Source: Gammaproteobacteria bacterium (GTDB lineage Bacteria > Pseudomonadota > Gammaproteobacteria > Pseudomonadales > Pseudohongiellaceae). Taken from it: a DNA stretch of 64,000 nucleotides. The notes under the pieces are model-generated. The model saw only the letters and a program-made list of their open reading frames with translations. It did not search any database and was not told the origin of the DNA. Positions within the stretch are counted from its first letter, which is position 1. Every line of letters begins with the position of its first letter. Both the position numbers and the translations under genes were made by a program. The DNA is taken from contig VMDC01000020.1 of assembly GCA_008081045.1 (NCBI GenBank), positions 1 through 64,000 of the forward strand. The letters run 5' to 3'. Positions 1 to 7,914 of the stretch are shown here, one piece after another.

Positions 1-2
1 TC

Positions 3-332
3 GGCTTTGCTCTGGCGGTCTGTGGCAGCCTGAGCCTGGCAGGGGCCTGGCGCTCGGGCATTGACGAGGCTGCCAGTGAGCAGCTGGTCACGACTCAACT
101 CTACGCATTCACCAGAAATCCTACCTTCTTCGGTGTGCGCCTTGGTCAGCTGGGGTTTTTTCTGGCCTGGCCCACCGTGTTCTCGCTGGTTTGCCTGATC
201 GTCGGATGGATCGCTGTCAGTGTGCAGGTCGAATTGGAGGAAGCGCATCTTCAGTTGCGTTTCGGCGACCGCTATTCAGAGTATCAGCGGGCAGTAGGTC
301 GCTGGTTTCTGGCGGGCAGGCAGCCGGCTTGA
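3..332 (+). CDS. Isoprenylcysteine carboxyl methyltransferase-like membrane protein (5' end missing)
   Basis: The reading frame is open from the window edge, so only the C-terminal 109 residues are present. They show a hydrophobic stretch (GQLGFFLAWPTVFSLVCLIV) after an RNPTFFG segment. A C-terminal cluster follows, with Glu in VELEEAHLQLRFGDRY and the closing YSEYQRAVGRWF. This is the layout of the ICMT/phospholipid methyltransferase (PEMT) family, in which RNP, an EE pair and a Y-x(2)-Y near the end help bind S-adenosylmethionine. The methyl acceptor in bacteria is generally unknown. It is followed 98 bases later by an acylase gene on the same strand. Confidence 0.7.
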   Translation, partial: GFALAVCGSLSLAGAWRSGIDEAASEQLVTTQLYAFTRNPTFFGVRLGQLGFFLAWPTVFSLVCLIVGWIAVSVQVELEEAHLQLRFGDRYSEYQRAVGRWFLAGRQPA

Positions 333-429
333 AGCGCCACACAGGGCGCATCGTGTCGCCATCTGGACAAGATTCAGGATAGGGAATAGCCTTTGCTTCT
401 GGGTTCTCCAAGCCACCAGGGGGGTCGTG

Positions 430-2730
430 ATGACACGCCTTAATCGCAACAAACTGCCAGCCACTTTTCTGCTCACCGCTACTTTACTTGGCGTTACAGC
501 CTGTTCTGAGGCGCCTGACTCCCGGGCGGCCCCGGCTCAGTCAGAGCCTGTGGCTGTTTCCCCGACGCAGGGTGAGCCCCGGAATGAAGTGCAGCTACGC
601 TGGACCGAGCACGGCATTCCCCACATCAAGGCAAACAGCTGGGAAGGTCTCGGCTACGGATTTGCTCATGCTATTGCCGCCAACACCATCTGCGTACTGG
701 CGAGAGAGTTTGTGACGGTTCGTGGTGAGCAGGCGAAATACTTTGGCGCCACTGAGGCCAATATCAACCAGGATGCCTTCCACCGCGCCCTGCTGCATCA
801 GGACAAACTGGATGAGTATCTGAGTTATGGTTCCGCGGATTCGGCCGCGATGGATGCGGGCTACATCAAAGGCTATAACGATTACATCGAGAGACATCGT
901 GGCGCCATGCCTGAATCCTGCAACAACGCCCCCTGGATCACCCCGATTAATGAAAGTGACATGGCCCGAATAACGCTCGGTGTCGGCATACGCTATGGTC
1001 TGGGTCGGGTCGCGAACCAGATTGCCAGCTCTGAACCCGGTCTGGAATTGGCGCAGCTGCAGCCGCTCGACTTAGAAATTGATCGCAACATGCTTGGCAG
1101 CAACGCCCTGGGATTTGGTAGCGCGCTGACCCAAAGCGGTCGTGGCGTGCTGATGGGCAATCCGCACTACCCCTGGCAGGGGTCCTCCCGGTTTCACATG
1201 GCACATTTGACCTACCCTGGGGAGATAGATGTGATGGGGGTAGGTCTGATTTCTACTGCCCGTATCGCCATTGGTTTTACTGAACATGTAGCCTGGTCCC
1301 ACACGGTATCCACTGCGCTGCGATTCACCATGTTCCGTTTGGACCTAGTGCCGGGCAATGCCATGGCTTATCGCTTGGGTGATGAGGTGCACGCCATCGA
1401 GGCGAGGGAGATTGAGGTAGAGACGCCTGAGGGGATTGCCGCGCGCACGGTCCACATGACCCACCTGGGCCCGGTGGTAGTAGGGCAGGGTACGCCCTGG
1501 ACGGACGAGCATGTCTACGTAATCCGCGATGTGAACTACGAGAACTACCGCTCCGGCGACCAGTATCGCGACATCAGTGATGCGCGCAACGTGGAAGAGC
1601 TGCGTGCGGCATTGGCGACCCATCAGGGTGCCGCATTTGTTAACACCATTGCAGCAGACCGTGACGGCGGTGCGCTATATGCCGATATGTCTGCCATTCC
1701 GAATGTCTCTGCTGAATTGCTTGAGCGCTGCGCGATAGATACAGGCAATCCAAGGCTCATTACTCTGAATGGCTCGGACCCTTCTTGCGACTGGCAGGTC
1801 GATCCCGCTGCGGCCTATCCGGGGTTGATGCCGCCAACCGAACAACCCAGCCTTATCACCGACACCTATGTCAGTAATAGTAACGACTCATATTGGCTGT
1901 CAAATCCGAACAGCAGGCTTGAAGGTTTCTCGCCGATTATTGGCGACGAGCAAACCATCCGTTCGCTGCGTACCCGTGCCGGTCTGGTTATGGTAGAAGA
2001 GATCATCAGCAGTGGTGAGAAGTTCACGCAGCAAAAAGTGAAGGATTTGCTGTTTAACCATCGTCATTATGGGGCTGAGCTGCTGCTGGATGAAATTCTT
2101 GAAGTTTGCGCTGATCAATCCAGTCTCGCTGAAGCCTGCGCCATTCTTGCCAGCTGGGACAGGCGTCAGGATGTACACAGTGTCGGTGCCCATATCTTCA
2201 ACCAGTTCTGGGCTAATGCTCGCGGGCTGTCGGAACATTTTGCCATCCCTTTTGATCTGGATGATCCGGTCAATACGCCGTCGGGATTAACGATAGAGAA
2301 CGAAGATACCCGGGCTCTGATTGTCGCCGCGCTGGAAGCCGGCGTGGCTTCACTGCAGGAGGCCGGTATTCCTCTGGATGCCCCTTGGGGCGAGGTGCAG
2401 TATGCGATGCGCAATGGCGAGAAAATCGGGATTCCCGGCGGTGCAGGTGGGCAGGGGCTGTTCAGCGTTATCACCGCACGCTTCAATCCAGAAAACGGCG
2501 GCTATACCCCGATCACCCACGGCAACAGCTATATTCAAACTGTGACCTGGGATGAGAATGGCGTGCCAGATGCTGATGCCATCCTGACGTATTCCCAGTC
2601 ACCGGAACCGGACTCGCCTTACTATTCTGATCTAACTAAAGTCTATTCACAGAGTGGCTGGATAAATCTGCCTTTTACCGACGAGCAGATTCAGGCTCAA
2701 CTGGTGAAGGAAGAAACGCTCCAGTTCTGA
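430..2730 (+). CDS. Penicillin/AHL acylase family lipoprotein (PvdQ-like Ntn hydrolase)
   Basis: This 766-residue protein belongs to the penicillin acylase (S45) Ntn-hydrolase family. These enzymes cleave themselves and then hydrolyse amide bonds of acyl compounds. The N-terminus is a lipoprotein signal ending LLGVTAC-S. With Ser at +2 the lipoprotein should go to the outer membrane. The processing-site nucleophile is Ser224 in MLGSNALGFGS, followed by GVLMGNPHYPW. This resembles the beta-chain start of PvdQ/QuiP acyl-homoserine-lactone acylases. ATG 430 is chosen over GTG 427 because AGGGGGG (418-424) lies at good spacing. The substrate is inferred only; lipopeptide or AHL side chains are possible. 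A strong hairpin follows the gene. Confidence 0.87.
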   Translation: MTRLNRNKLPATFLLTATLLGVTACSEAPDSRAAPAQSEPVAVSPTQGEPRNEVQLRWTEHGIPHIKANSWEGLGYGFAHAIAANTICVLAREFVTVRGEQAKYFGATEANINQDAFHRALLHQDKLDEYLSYGSADSAAMDAGYIKGYNDYIERHRGAMPESCNNAPWITPINESDMARITLGVGIRYGLGRVANQIASSEPGLELAQLQPLDLEIDRNMLGSNALGFGSALTQSGRGVLMGNPHYPWQGSSRFHMAHLTYPGEIDVMGVGLISTARIAIGFTEHVAWSHTVSTALRFTMFRLDLVPGNAMAYRLGDEVHAIEAREIEVETPEGIAARTVHMTHLGPVVVGQGTPWTDEHVYVIRDVNYENYRSGDQYRDISDARNVEELRAALATHQGAAFVNTIAADRDGGALYADMSAIPNVSAELLERCAIDTGNPRLITLNGSDPSCDWQVDPAAAYPGLMPPTEQPSLITDTYVSNSNDSYWLSNPNSRLEGFSPIIGDEQTIRSLRTRAGLVMVEEIISSGEKFTQQKVKDLLFNHRHYGAELLLDEILEVCADQSSLAEACAILASWDRRQDVHSVGAHIFNQFWANARGLSEHFAIPFDLDDPVNTPSGLTIENEDTRALIVAALEAGVASLQEAGIPLDAPWGEVQYAMRNGEKIGIPGGAGGQGLFSVITARFNPENGGYTPITHGNSYIQTVTWDENGVPDADAILTYSQSPEPDSPYYSDLTKVYSQSGWINLPFTDEQIQAQLVKEETLQF

Positions 2731-2746
2731 TCTACAGCTTTATCTG

Positions 2747-2778
2747 GCAACAAGGCAGTCTTACGACTGCCTTGTTGC
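2747..2778 (+). terminator. Perfect 14-bp hairpin after the acylase gene
   Basis: GCAACAAGGCAGTC (2747-2760) and its exact reverse complement (2765-2778) flank the loop TTAC. The hairpin starts 17 bases after the acylase stop codon. The following GTTTGGG is only a weak T-run, so termination strength is uncertain. Confidence 0.65.
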
Positions 2779-2934
2779 GTTTGGGCTCTTGCGTCAGCGC
2801 CATCGGCAAAAACTGCGCTCCATGGTTTGGAACGCATAGCCTAAAACCCGAAAGCAACAATCCCGATCAGTTAACTCAATATAAAAACACTTGATTAACG
2901 AATCCAAACAATAAACTAAGCAGCAACTACTGTT

Positions 2935-4701
2935 ATGAACTTACTCCCGTCCATAAGCAAAGCAACTGTTTCAGCCAAACGCACATCAGCGGTATCCCAA
3001 ACCCCGGATGTGCCACTCGCCATTCGCAAGGTGGCTGCAACTGTTATCCGCAGGCTGATCGCAAGGCTGGGCTTGGTCGTTTGCACCCTTGCCCTTATGG
3101 CCTGCGGCAACGACTCGGACTCTCCAGCTGACGCTGTCAATTCAGCGGTGACGAGCGGCAGGGCGTCAGCGTCCCTCAGAGGCTCCACCGCCGCGGCCGC
3201 TTCACCTGAGCTTGTGGAAACTACCATCGCCAGACTGCAGGCTTCACTGCGGGCAGGAGAGTACAGCTGTCGCGACGTGGTGCAGGGCTACCTTGATCGC
3301 ATCGAGACCTACGATCAGGCAAGCGGCATCAATGCCATTACTGTAATCAATGCCAATGCTTTAGCTCGTGCCGATGATATCGACGCCGCCCTGACTGCTG
3401 GAGAAGATATGCCGGTACTGTTCTGTGCTCCGTTGCTGGTAAAGGACAACTATGACACCGCGGACATGGTGACGACGGGCGGATCTCTGGCCCTCAGAAA
3501 CAGTCTCCCGCCAGATGATGCTTTTATGATTCGAAAATTGCGGGAAGCCGGCGCGATCATTCTGGCGAAAACCAACATGGCCGAGTGGGCATTCAGCCCC
3601 CGTCAGTCTATCTCTTCGTCCTTCGGTCGAACGGCGAATGCCTATGATGTGAATTATGTGCCAGCTGGCTCCTCTGGTGGAACGGCTTCCGCCGTTGCTG
3701 CCAGCTTCGGTGTAGCCGGTATGGGGTCAGACACCGGCAACTCGATTCGCGGCCCTTCCTCGCATCTGGCGCTGTTTGGCGTGCGCTCCACTTTGGGGCT
3801 TACCAGCCGAGACGGCGTAATTCCGCTGTCCTTTGATCGTGACATCGCAGGCCCTATGACCCGGACGGTTGAAGACGGGGTGCGGCTGTTCGATGTGATT
3901 GCAGACTTCGATTCGGCTGATCCATTGGCAGTTCCCGATCGCCGCGAAGAGAGCTATCTCCGGTTTTTGAAAACCGATGGTCTGGCCGGCAAAAGACTGG
4001 GTGTGCTGCGATCACTGGTGGATCAGAGCGGAGCTGATCCGGAAATTCAGGAGCTGTTCGCTCAGGCAGTGGAGGATCTTGAAGCGGCCGGAGCAACAGT
4101 CGTTGACCCTTTCGCGATTGTTGATTTCAGTGCGCTGAGTGACGCGATACCGTTTTGTCCGCGGTTTCGCTACGACGTCGCCCAGTATCTCGCGACACTT
4201 CCAAATTCACCACTGACTGACGTCAATGACGTGCTTGAGACCGGCCAGATTGCCGATGCAACGCGCGGTGCCTTTTCTTTTTATGCGGCCGCGCCGGTGG
4301 ATGTTGCGCCGGACGATTGGGATGAGCCTTGCCCGACATGGCCCAATAATCCCGAGCGAAACCAGCTTTTGGCCAACGCCATTTCCGCTATGGACGAAGC
4401 CAGCGTGGATGCCATCATTTTTCCGACCTGGTCAAACCCGCCTGCGCGGATTGACCGAGGCGAGGAAGACTATGCCGGTGACAATAATCAGTTGCTGGCT
4501 CCCGATGCAGGATTGCCTGCCGTGACCGTTCCGATGGGATTCTGGCAGGACCGTCTGCCGGTCGGCCTGCAGCTGGTTGGCAGGCCGTACTCCGAGGGTA
4601 CGCTGTTCGAGATCGCCTATGGCTATGAACAGGCTACTCAGCATCGTCGCCCGCCTCCGGGCTATCCTGAACTGGAGCAGCCGATCACGGACAGTCAGTA
4701 G
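2935..4701 (+). CDS. Amidase-signature family lipoprotein
   Basis: This is an amidase-signature (AS) hydrolase, a family that cleaves carbon-nitrogen amide bonds with a Ser-cisSer-Lys triad. The visible triad is Lys170 (LLVKDNYD), the Ser pair in PAGSSGG (246-247) and Ser270 in GSDTGNSIRGPSS. A hydrophobic stretch ending TLALMAC at Cys57 looks like a lipobox, so the enzyme is probably periplasmic and lipid-anchored. The ATG at 2935 gives an unusually long n-region with no clear ribosome-binding site. An in-frame GTG at 3031 would give a more normal signal (starting at residue 33) and may be the true start. The substrate is unknown. It is longer than typical AS enzymes only because of this N-terminal part. 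Confidence 0.85.
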   Translation: MNLLPSISKATVSAKRTSAVSQTPDVPLAIRKVAATVIRRLIARLGLVVCTLALMACGNDSDSPADAVNSAVTSGRASASLRGSTAAAASPELVETTIARLQASLRAGEYSCRDVVQGYLDRIETYDQASGINAITVINANALARADDIDAALTAGEDMPVLFCAPLLVKDNYDTADMVTTGGSLALRNSLPPDDAFMIRKLREAGAIILAKTNMAEWAFSPRQSISSSFGRTANAYDVNYVPAGSSGGTASAVAASFGVAGMGSDTGNSIRGPSSHLALFGVRSTLGLTSRDGVIPLSFDRDIAGPMTRTVEDGVRLFDVIADFDSADPLAVPDRREESYLRFLKTDGLAGKRLGVLRSLVDQSGADPEIQELFAQAVEDLEAAGATVVDPFAIVDFSALSDAIPFCPRFRYDVAQYLATLPNSPLTDVNDVLETGQIADATRGAFSFYAAAPVDVAPDDWDEPCPTWPNNPERNQLLANAISAMDEASVDAIIFPTWSNPPARIDRGEEDYAGDNNQLLAPDAGLPAVTVPMGFWQDRLPVGLQLVGRPYSEGTLFEIAYGYEQATQHRRPPPGYPELEQPITDSQ

Positions 4702-4744
4702 CGGAACGTTCGCCAGAAGCTGCGGATGATTGCGTCTGATTTAA

Positions 4745-4776
4745 TCAGGACAGTGGAACCGGTTAACACTGCCTGA
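4745..4776. terminator. Imperfect hairpin between convergent genes
   Basis: TCAGGACAGTG (4745-4755) pairs with CACTGCCTGA (4767-4776) apart from one bulged base. The loop contains the palindrome AACCGGTT. It sits between the convergent ends of the amidase and YchJ genes, where a two-way terminator is expected. There is no T-run. Confidence 0.35.
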
Positions 4777-4802
4777 TAACAGCGTTTCCTGATCAGACGG
4801 TC

Positions 4803-5231
4803 TTATCCCTGTGCCTGCGTGACCGGACGCACCTGAACGCGTCCATCTGTGTAGTACCAGCGCCCTTTATGACGCTCGAATACAGACACTTCGTGATGGC
4901 GCTGTAACACCCCTTTGTTGTCGATAAAATCCGCGACGAATTCGACGCCACCCCGGTTGCCCTGCTGCCCGGACTGGAGAATCCGGAGGCTTCGCCAGTC
5001 ATGGGTTTTCAGAGACAGCGAATTGGCGGTATTGCCGCGCACATAGGCAGGGTGCCAGGTGTCCACCAGGTATTGCCCGAAGCCACCTATGGTGTACGCG
5101 GCGAAGCGTGAGCGCATGACCTGTCTCGGCGTTTTGGGAACGCTCTTACCGGTTAAAAAAGGCTCGCAGCACTTTGAGAAAGGCTTGTCAGAGCAGCAGG
5201 GGCAGGGGTCGAGTGGGCTTGGCTTGGTCAT
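4803..5231 (-). CDS. ychJ: YchJ family protein with SEC-C zinc motif
   Basis: This 142-residue protein has the YchJ (UPF0225) layout. An N-terminal SEC-C-type zinc-binding segment reads CPCCSDKPFSKCC. The conserved stretch TPRQVMRSRFAAYTIG follows, and then a C-terminal domain with WRSLRIL and the FVADF/HHEVSVFERHKGRWYYTDG segments. The SEC-C motif binds zinc, as in the SecA C-terminus. The cellular role of YchJ is not established. It stands alone, convergent with the amidase gene and divergent from the first TonB-dependent receptor. Confidence 0.9.
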   Translation of the reverse strand: MTKPSPLDPCPCCSDKPFSKCCEPFLTGKSVPKTPRQVMRSRFAAYTIGGFGQYLVDTWHPAYVRGNTANSLSLKTHDWRSLRILQSGQQGNRGGVEFVADFIDNKGVLQRHHEVSVFERHKGRWYYTDGRVQVRPVTQAQG

Positions 5232-5508
5232 AAATTACCGGTAAAAGCAGAGACGCTTCGAATCTGGACACGCGTATTTTTTATCAGACTCTGCAAGGCG
5301 GGATCAAGCGTCTCGCCAAAATGTCGACCACCGGTCCTGAAGCGGTCGCTGAGAACCCCCGCGGCAATTACACTTTGTCGCAATTTGACACCATTATTTG
5401 CGGTTTGCGGCATCTGAAATGGGCATAATCCGCGTTCTGTTTTTGACCAATTTGATTCTTTTCCGTAGCCCTACAGAATCTGCGTAAGCAGCCAGCGAGC
5501 CCGCATCC

Positions 5509-7671
5509 ATGACCACTTATTCTCCTTCTCTCCAGCGGCTGTTTGCTGTCAGCCTCAGCACTACTCTGCTGCTTTGTGCAGGCTCGATCAAGGCGCAGAC
5601 TCCGTCGACAGCCGACGATGCCACAGTGACGTACCCTGCTGAATACTTCGCCCAGTATCAGCCTTTTTCGGTGGATGACATGCTCGCGCGTATCCCGGGC
5701 ATTAACCTGGCACAGGGTGGCGGTCGCAGTCAGGGAGGGCCGGGCAGTGGCGGCGGCCGGGGTCTCGGTGCCGGAGGCGATCAGGTGCTTATCAATGGCC
5801 GTCGGATAGCCGGGAAAGGAAATGAGGGCAACCAGCAGCTGTCACGCATTCCTGCTTCAGAAGTTCAGTACATCGAAATCATTCGCGGCACTTCCGGTGA
5901 TCTTGACGTCCGGGGCGGCACGCAGGTGATTAATGTCGTGCTCAATGAAGCGCAATCCAATGTCAGCTTTGCCTATGAGGTGAACATGGACATGGCTTAT
6001 GACGGTGAAATGATCCCGGGTGCCAAGCTTTCAGCCACCGGTCAAAGTGGGGCGTTTAACTATTTCCTGAGTGCTGAAAGAGAGCCGCGATATGACTTTC
6101 GGGATGGCTGGGAAGTTGCTACTGATACATCGGGTCTGCTGTCGGAAACGGTCAAACGGGATCAGATAACTGACGGTTGGCCGGTCAACCTGGTAGCCAA
6201 CTTTGGCTATGAATTCTCATCCCGTGACACGGCCAATCTCAATCTCTCCGCTGTCAGAAACCCCGTTGACGACACCACCGACCGGGTGATTACTACGTAT
6301 GATGCGGGCCAGTTAAATACGCGGATTTTTGAAAATGATGCCCAGCCTTCCGATGAGGACACTTTCGAGATCGGTGGAGACTACATGCACGTTTTTGAAA
6401 ACGGCAGTCGCTGGAAGACGCTTTTCATTGTCAATGAAAATGAGAATCTGTCACTTCGTAGTCGCTACAAGGTCGACGGTGCAAGCCTTGCCAGATCCCG
6501 CGATTTGTTTTTGTCTAACTATGAAAAGAATCAGGAGCGGATTGTCCGCTCGTCCTATATCTTCGATGTGTTTGAAGATCAGTCAGTGGAGGCGGGCGTT
6601 GAACGGGCTCAGACCATTCTGGATACCTCGCTGCAGCTGGGCCTGCTGACAGGCGGACAGACTGATGAGCGCTTCGGTGGACTGACCCCGATCACAGATT
6701 CCATTGGCACGGTGGAAGAGATGCGCTACGAATACTTTGCCATCCACAACTGGGCGATGAATGACCGGATGACGCTGGAAACCACGCTGCTATTTGAAGA
6801 CAGCACAATCTCTCAGACCGGCACCCTGGCGAACTCCCGGGATTTTACGTTCTTCCGCCCTAAGATCGACTATCGCTTCGACATCTCGCCGTCTTTGCAG
6901 TTTCGCGGAACCATCGAAAAGGATGTGGCGCAGCTCAGCTTCAGAGATTTTACCGCTGGCGTCGATCAAAGCGATGATGAACAGAATTCCTTTGAAGGCA
7001 ATGCGGCGCTCCGGCAAGAGCAGTCCTGGCGTTATGAAGCAAACCTTGAATTCCGTCTGCCTAACGATGCCGGCGTGATCAACACCAATTTCTTCTATCA
7101 TGATCTGGAAGACCTGATTGATAACGTGGATGTGTCTTCTGGGGGAAACATTCTGTCTGCGCGCGGCAATATCGGGGACGGAGAACGCTACGGGTTCAAT
7201 TTCAATGGCAGTTTGCGACTCAGTTTCCTGAATCAGCCAAACATGCTCTTGACTGCCGGGCTGAATATGGAGGAATCCACGGTTACTGACCCTTTCCTGC
7301 AGCAAGAGCGAGAGCGGTCAATACGCGGTGGCGCCAGCCGCTACAGCTTTTCCTACCGGCACGACCTGCCGGAGCTCGGCAACACCAACTACGGCATCAG
7401 AGCCAGCCGCGAGTTCTACAATGACTTTCTCGTCTGGGACATCGATAAGACCGAGCAATATCCCAAGGACTGGTTCTGGTTTACCTGGGTGGAAACCCAG
7501 GCCTTCGGCAATCTGATCTACCGGTTTGAGATCCGTGATTCAGGCGAGCGCTGCCGCATCAGAACCCGCTATCAGGGCGGCACCATTGCCACCGGCTATA
7601 TTCAGGAGCGGGAGGATTCCTGTTCAGTGAATGGGCCGGTTTACGCCATCAAGATTCGCGGCACATTCTGA
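5509..7671 (+). CDS. TonB-dependent receptor, first of a tandem pair
   Basis: A 720-residue outer-membrane protein with a signal peptide ending SIKAQ. The TonB-dependent plug domain (about 45-145) contains FSVDDMLARIPGINL, a Gly-rich loop, QVLINGRRIAGK and EIIRGTSGDLDVRGG. A long beta-barrel follows and ends in the typical C-terminal aromatic (RGTF). These proteins import scarce ligands with energy from TonB-ExbBD. Two Cys near the end (GERCRIR and EDSCSVNG) are conserved in the next gene and may form a disulfide. There is no N-terminal signalling or carboxypeptidase-like domain and no SusD partner. The substrate cannot be deduced from the neighbours. Confidence 0.85.
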   Translation: MTTYSPSLQRLFAVSLSTTLLLCAGSIKAQTPSTADDATVTYPAEYFAQYQPFSVDDMLARIPGINLAQGGGRSQGGPGSGGGRGLGAGGDQVLINGRRIAGKGNEGNQQLSRIPASEVQYIEIIRGTSGDLDVRGGTQVINVVLNEAQSNVSFAYEVNMDMAYDGEMIPGAKLSATGQSGAFNYFLSAEREPRYDFRDGWEVATDTSGLLSETVKRDQITDGWPVNLVANFGYEFSSRDTANLNLSAVRNPVDDTTDRVITTYDAGQLNTRIFENDAQPSDEDTFEIGGDYMHVFENGSRWKTLFIVNENENLSLRSRYKVDGASLARSRDLFLSNYEKNQERIVRSSYIFDVFEDQSVEAGVERAQTILDTSLQLGLLTGGQTDERFGGLTPITDSIGTVEEMRYEYFAIHNWAMNDRMTLETTLLFEDSTISQTGTLANSRDFTFFRPKIDYRFDISPSLQFRGTIEKDVAQLSFRDFTAGVDQSDDEQNSFEGNAALRQEQSWRYEANLEFRLPNDAGVINTNFFYHDLEDLIDNVDVSSGGNILSARGNIGDGERYGFNFNGSLRLSFLNQPNMLLTAGLNMEESTVTDPFLQQERERSIRGGASRYSFSYRHDLPELGNTNYGIRASREFYNDFLVWDIDKTEQYPKDWFWFTWVETQAFGNLIYRFEIRDSGERCRIRTRYQGGTIATGYIQEREDSCSVNGPVYAIKIRGTF

Positions 7672-7676
7672 TTACT

Positions 7677-7704
7677 CAACTCCGGGCGCCTGTGTCCGGA
7701 GTTG
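7677..7704 (+). terminator. Hairpin between the two receptor genes
   Basis: CAACTCCGG (7677-7685) and CCGGAGTTG (7696-7704) form a 9-bp stem around a 10-base loop, starting 5 bases after the first receptor's stop. There is no long T-run. It suggests the two paralogues may be separate transcripts or attenuated. Confidence 0.5.
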
Positions 7705-7914
7705 TTCGATACCCACCCATTTGCCGAATGCCGGCCCCGCGCGCAACGTGTGCATTCAGTTATCCCGACATATTCCGCAATTGGTCGGATCAAAGTAAGA
7801 CCTTTGCCGTAGCAAGCCGGCAGATTCGAAGGCATACTTGTCACTACTAGACTGGATAACGTTTGCTGAAGTGCGCCGCTTCAGTGTCATTAAAGAGACT
7901 GGAGCCAAGAATTC

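Noticed and set aside
6790-7305. Minus-strand frame of 171 codons inside the first TonB receptor
   Set aside because: It is antisense to a barrel-coding region, without ribosome-binding site or domain.
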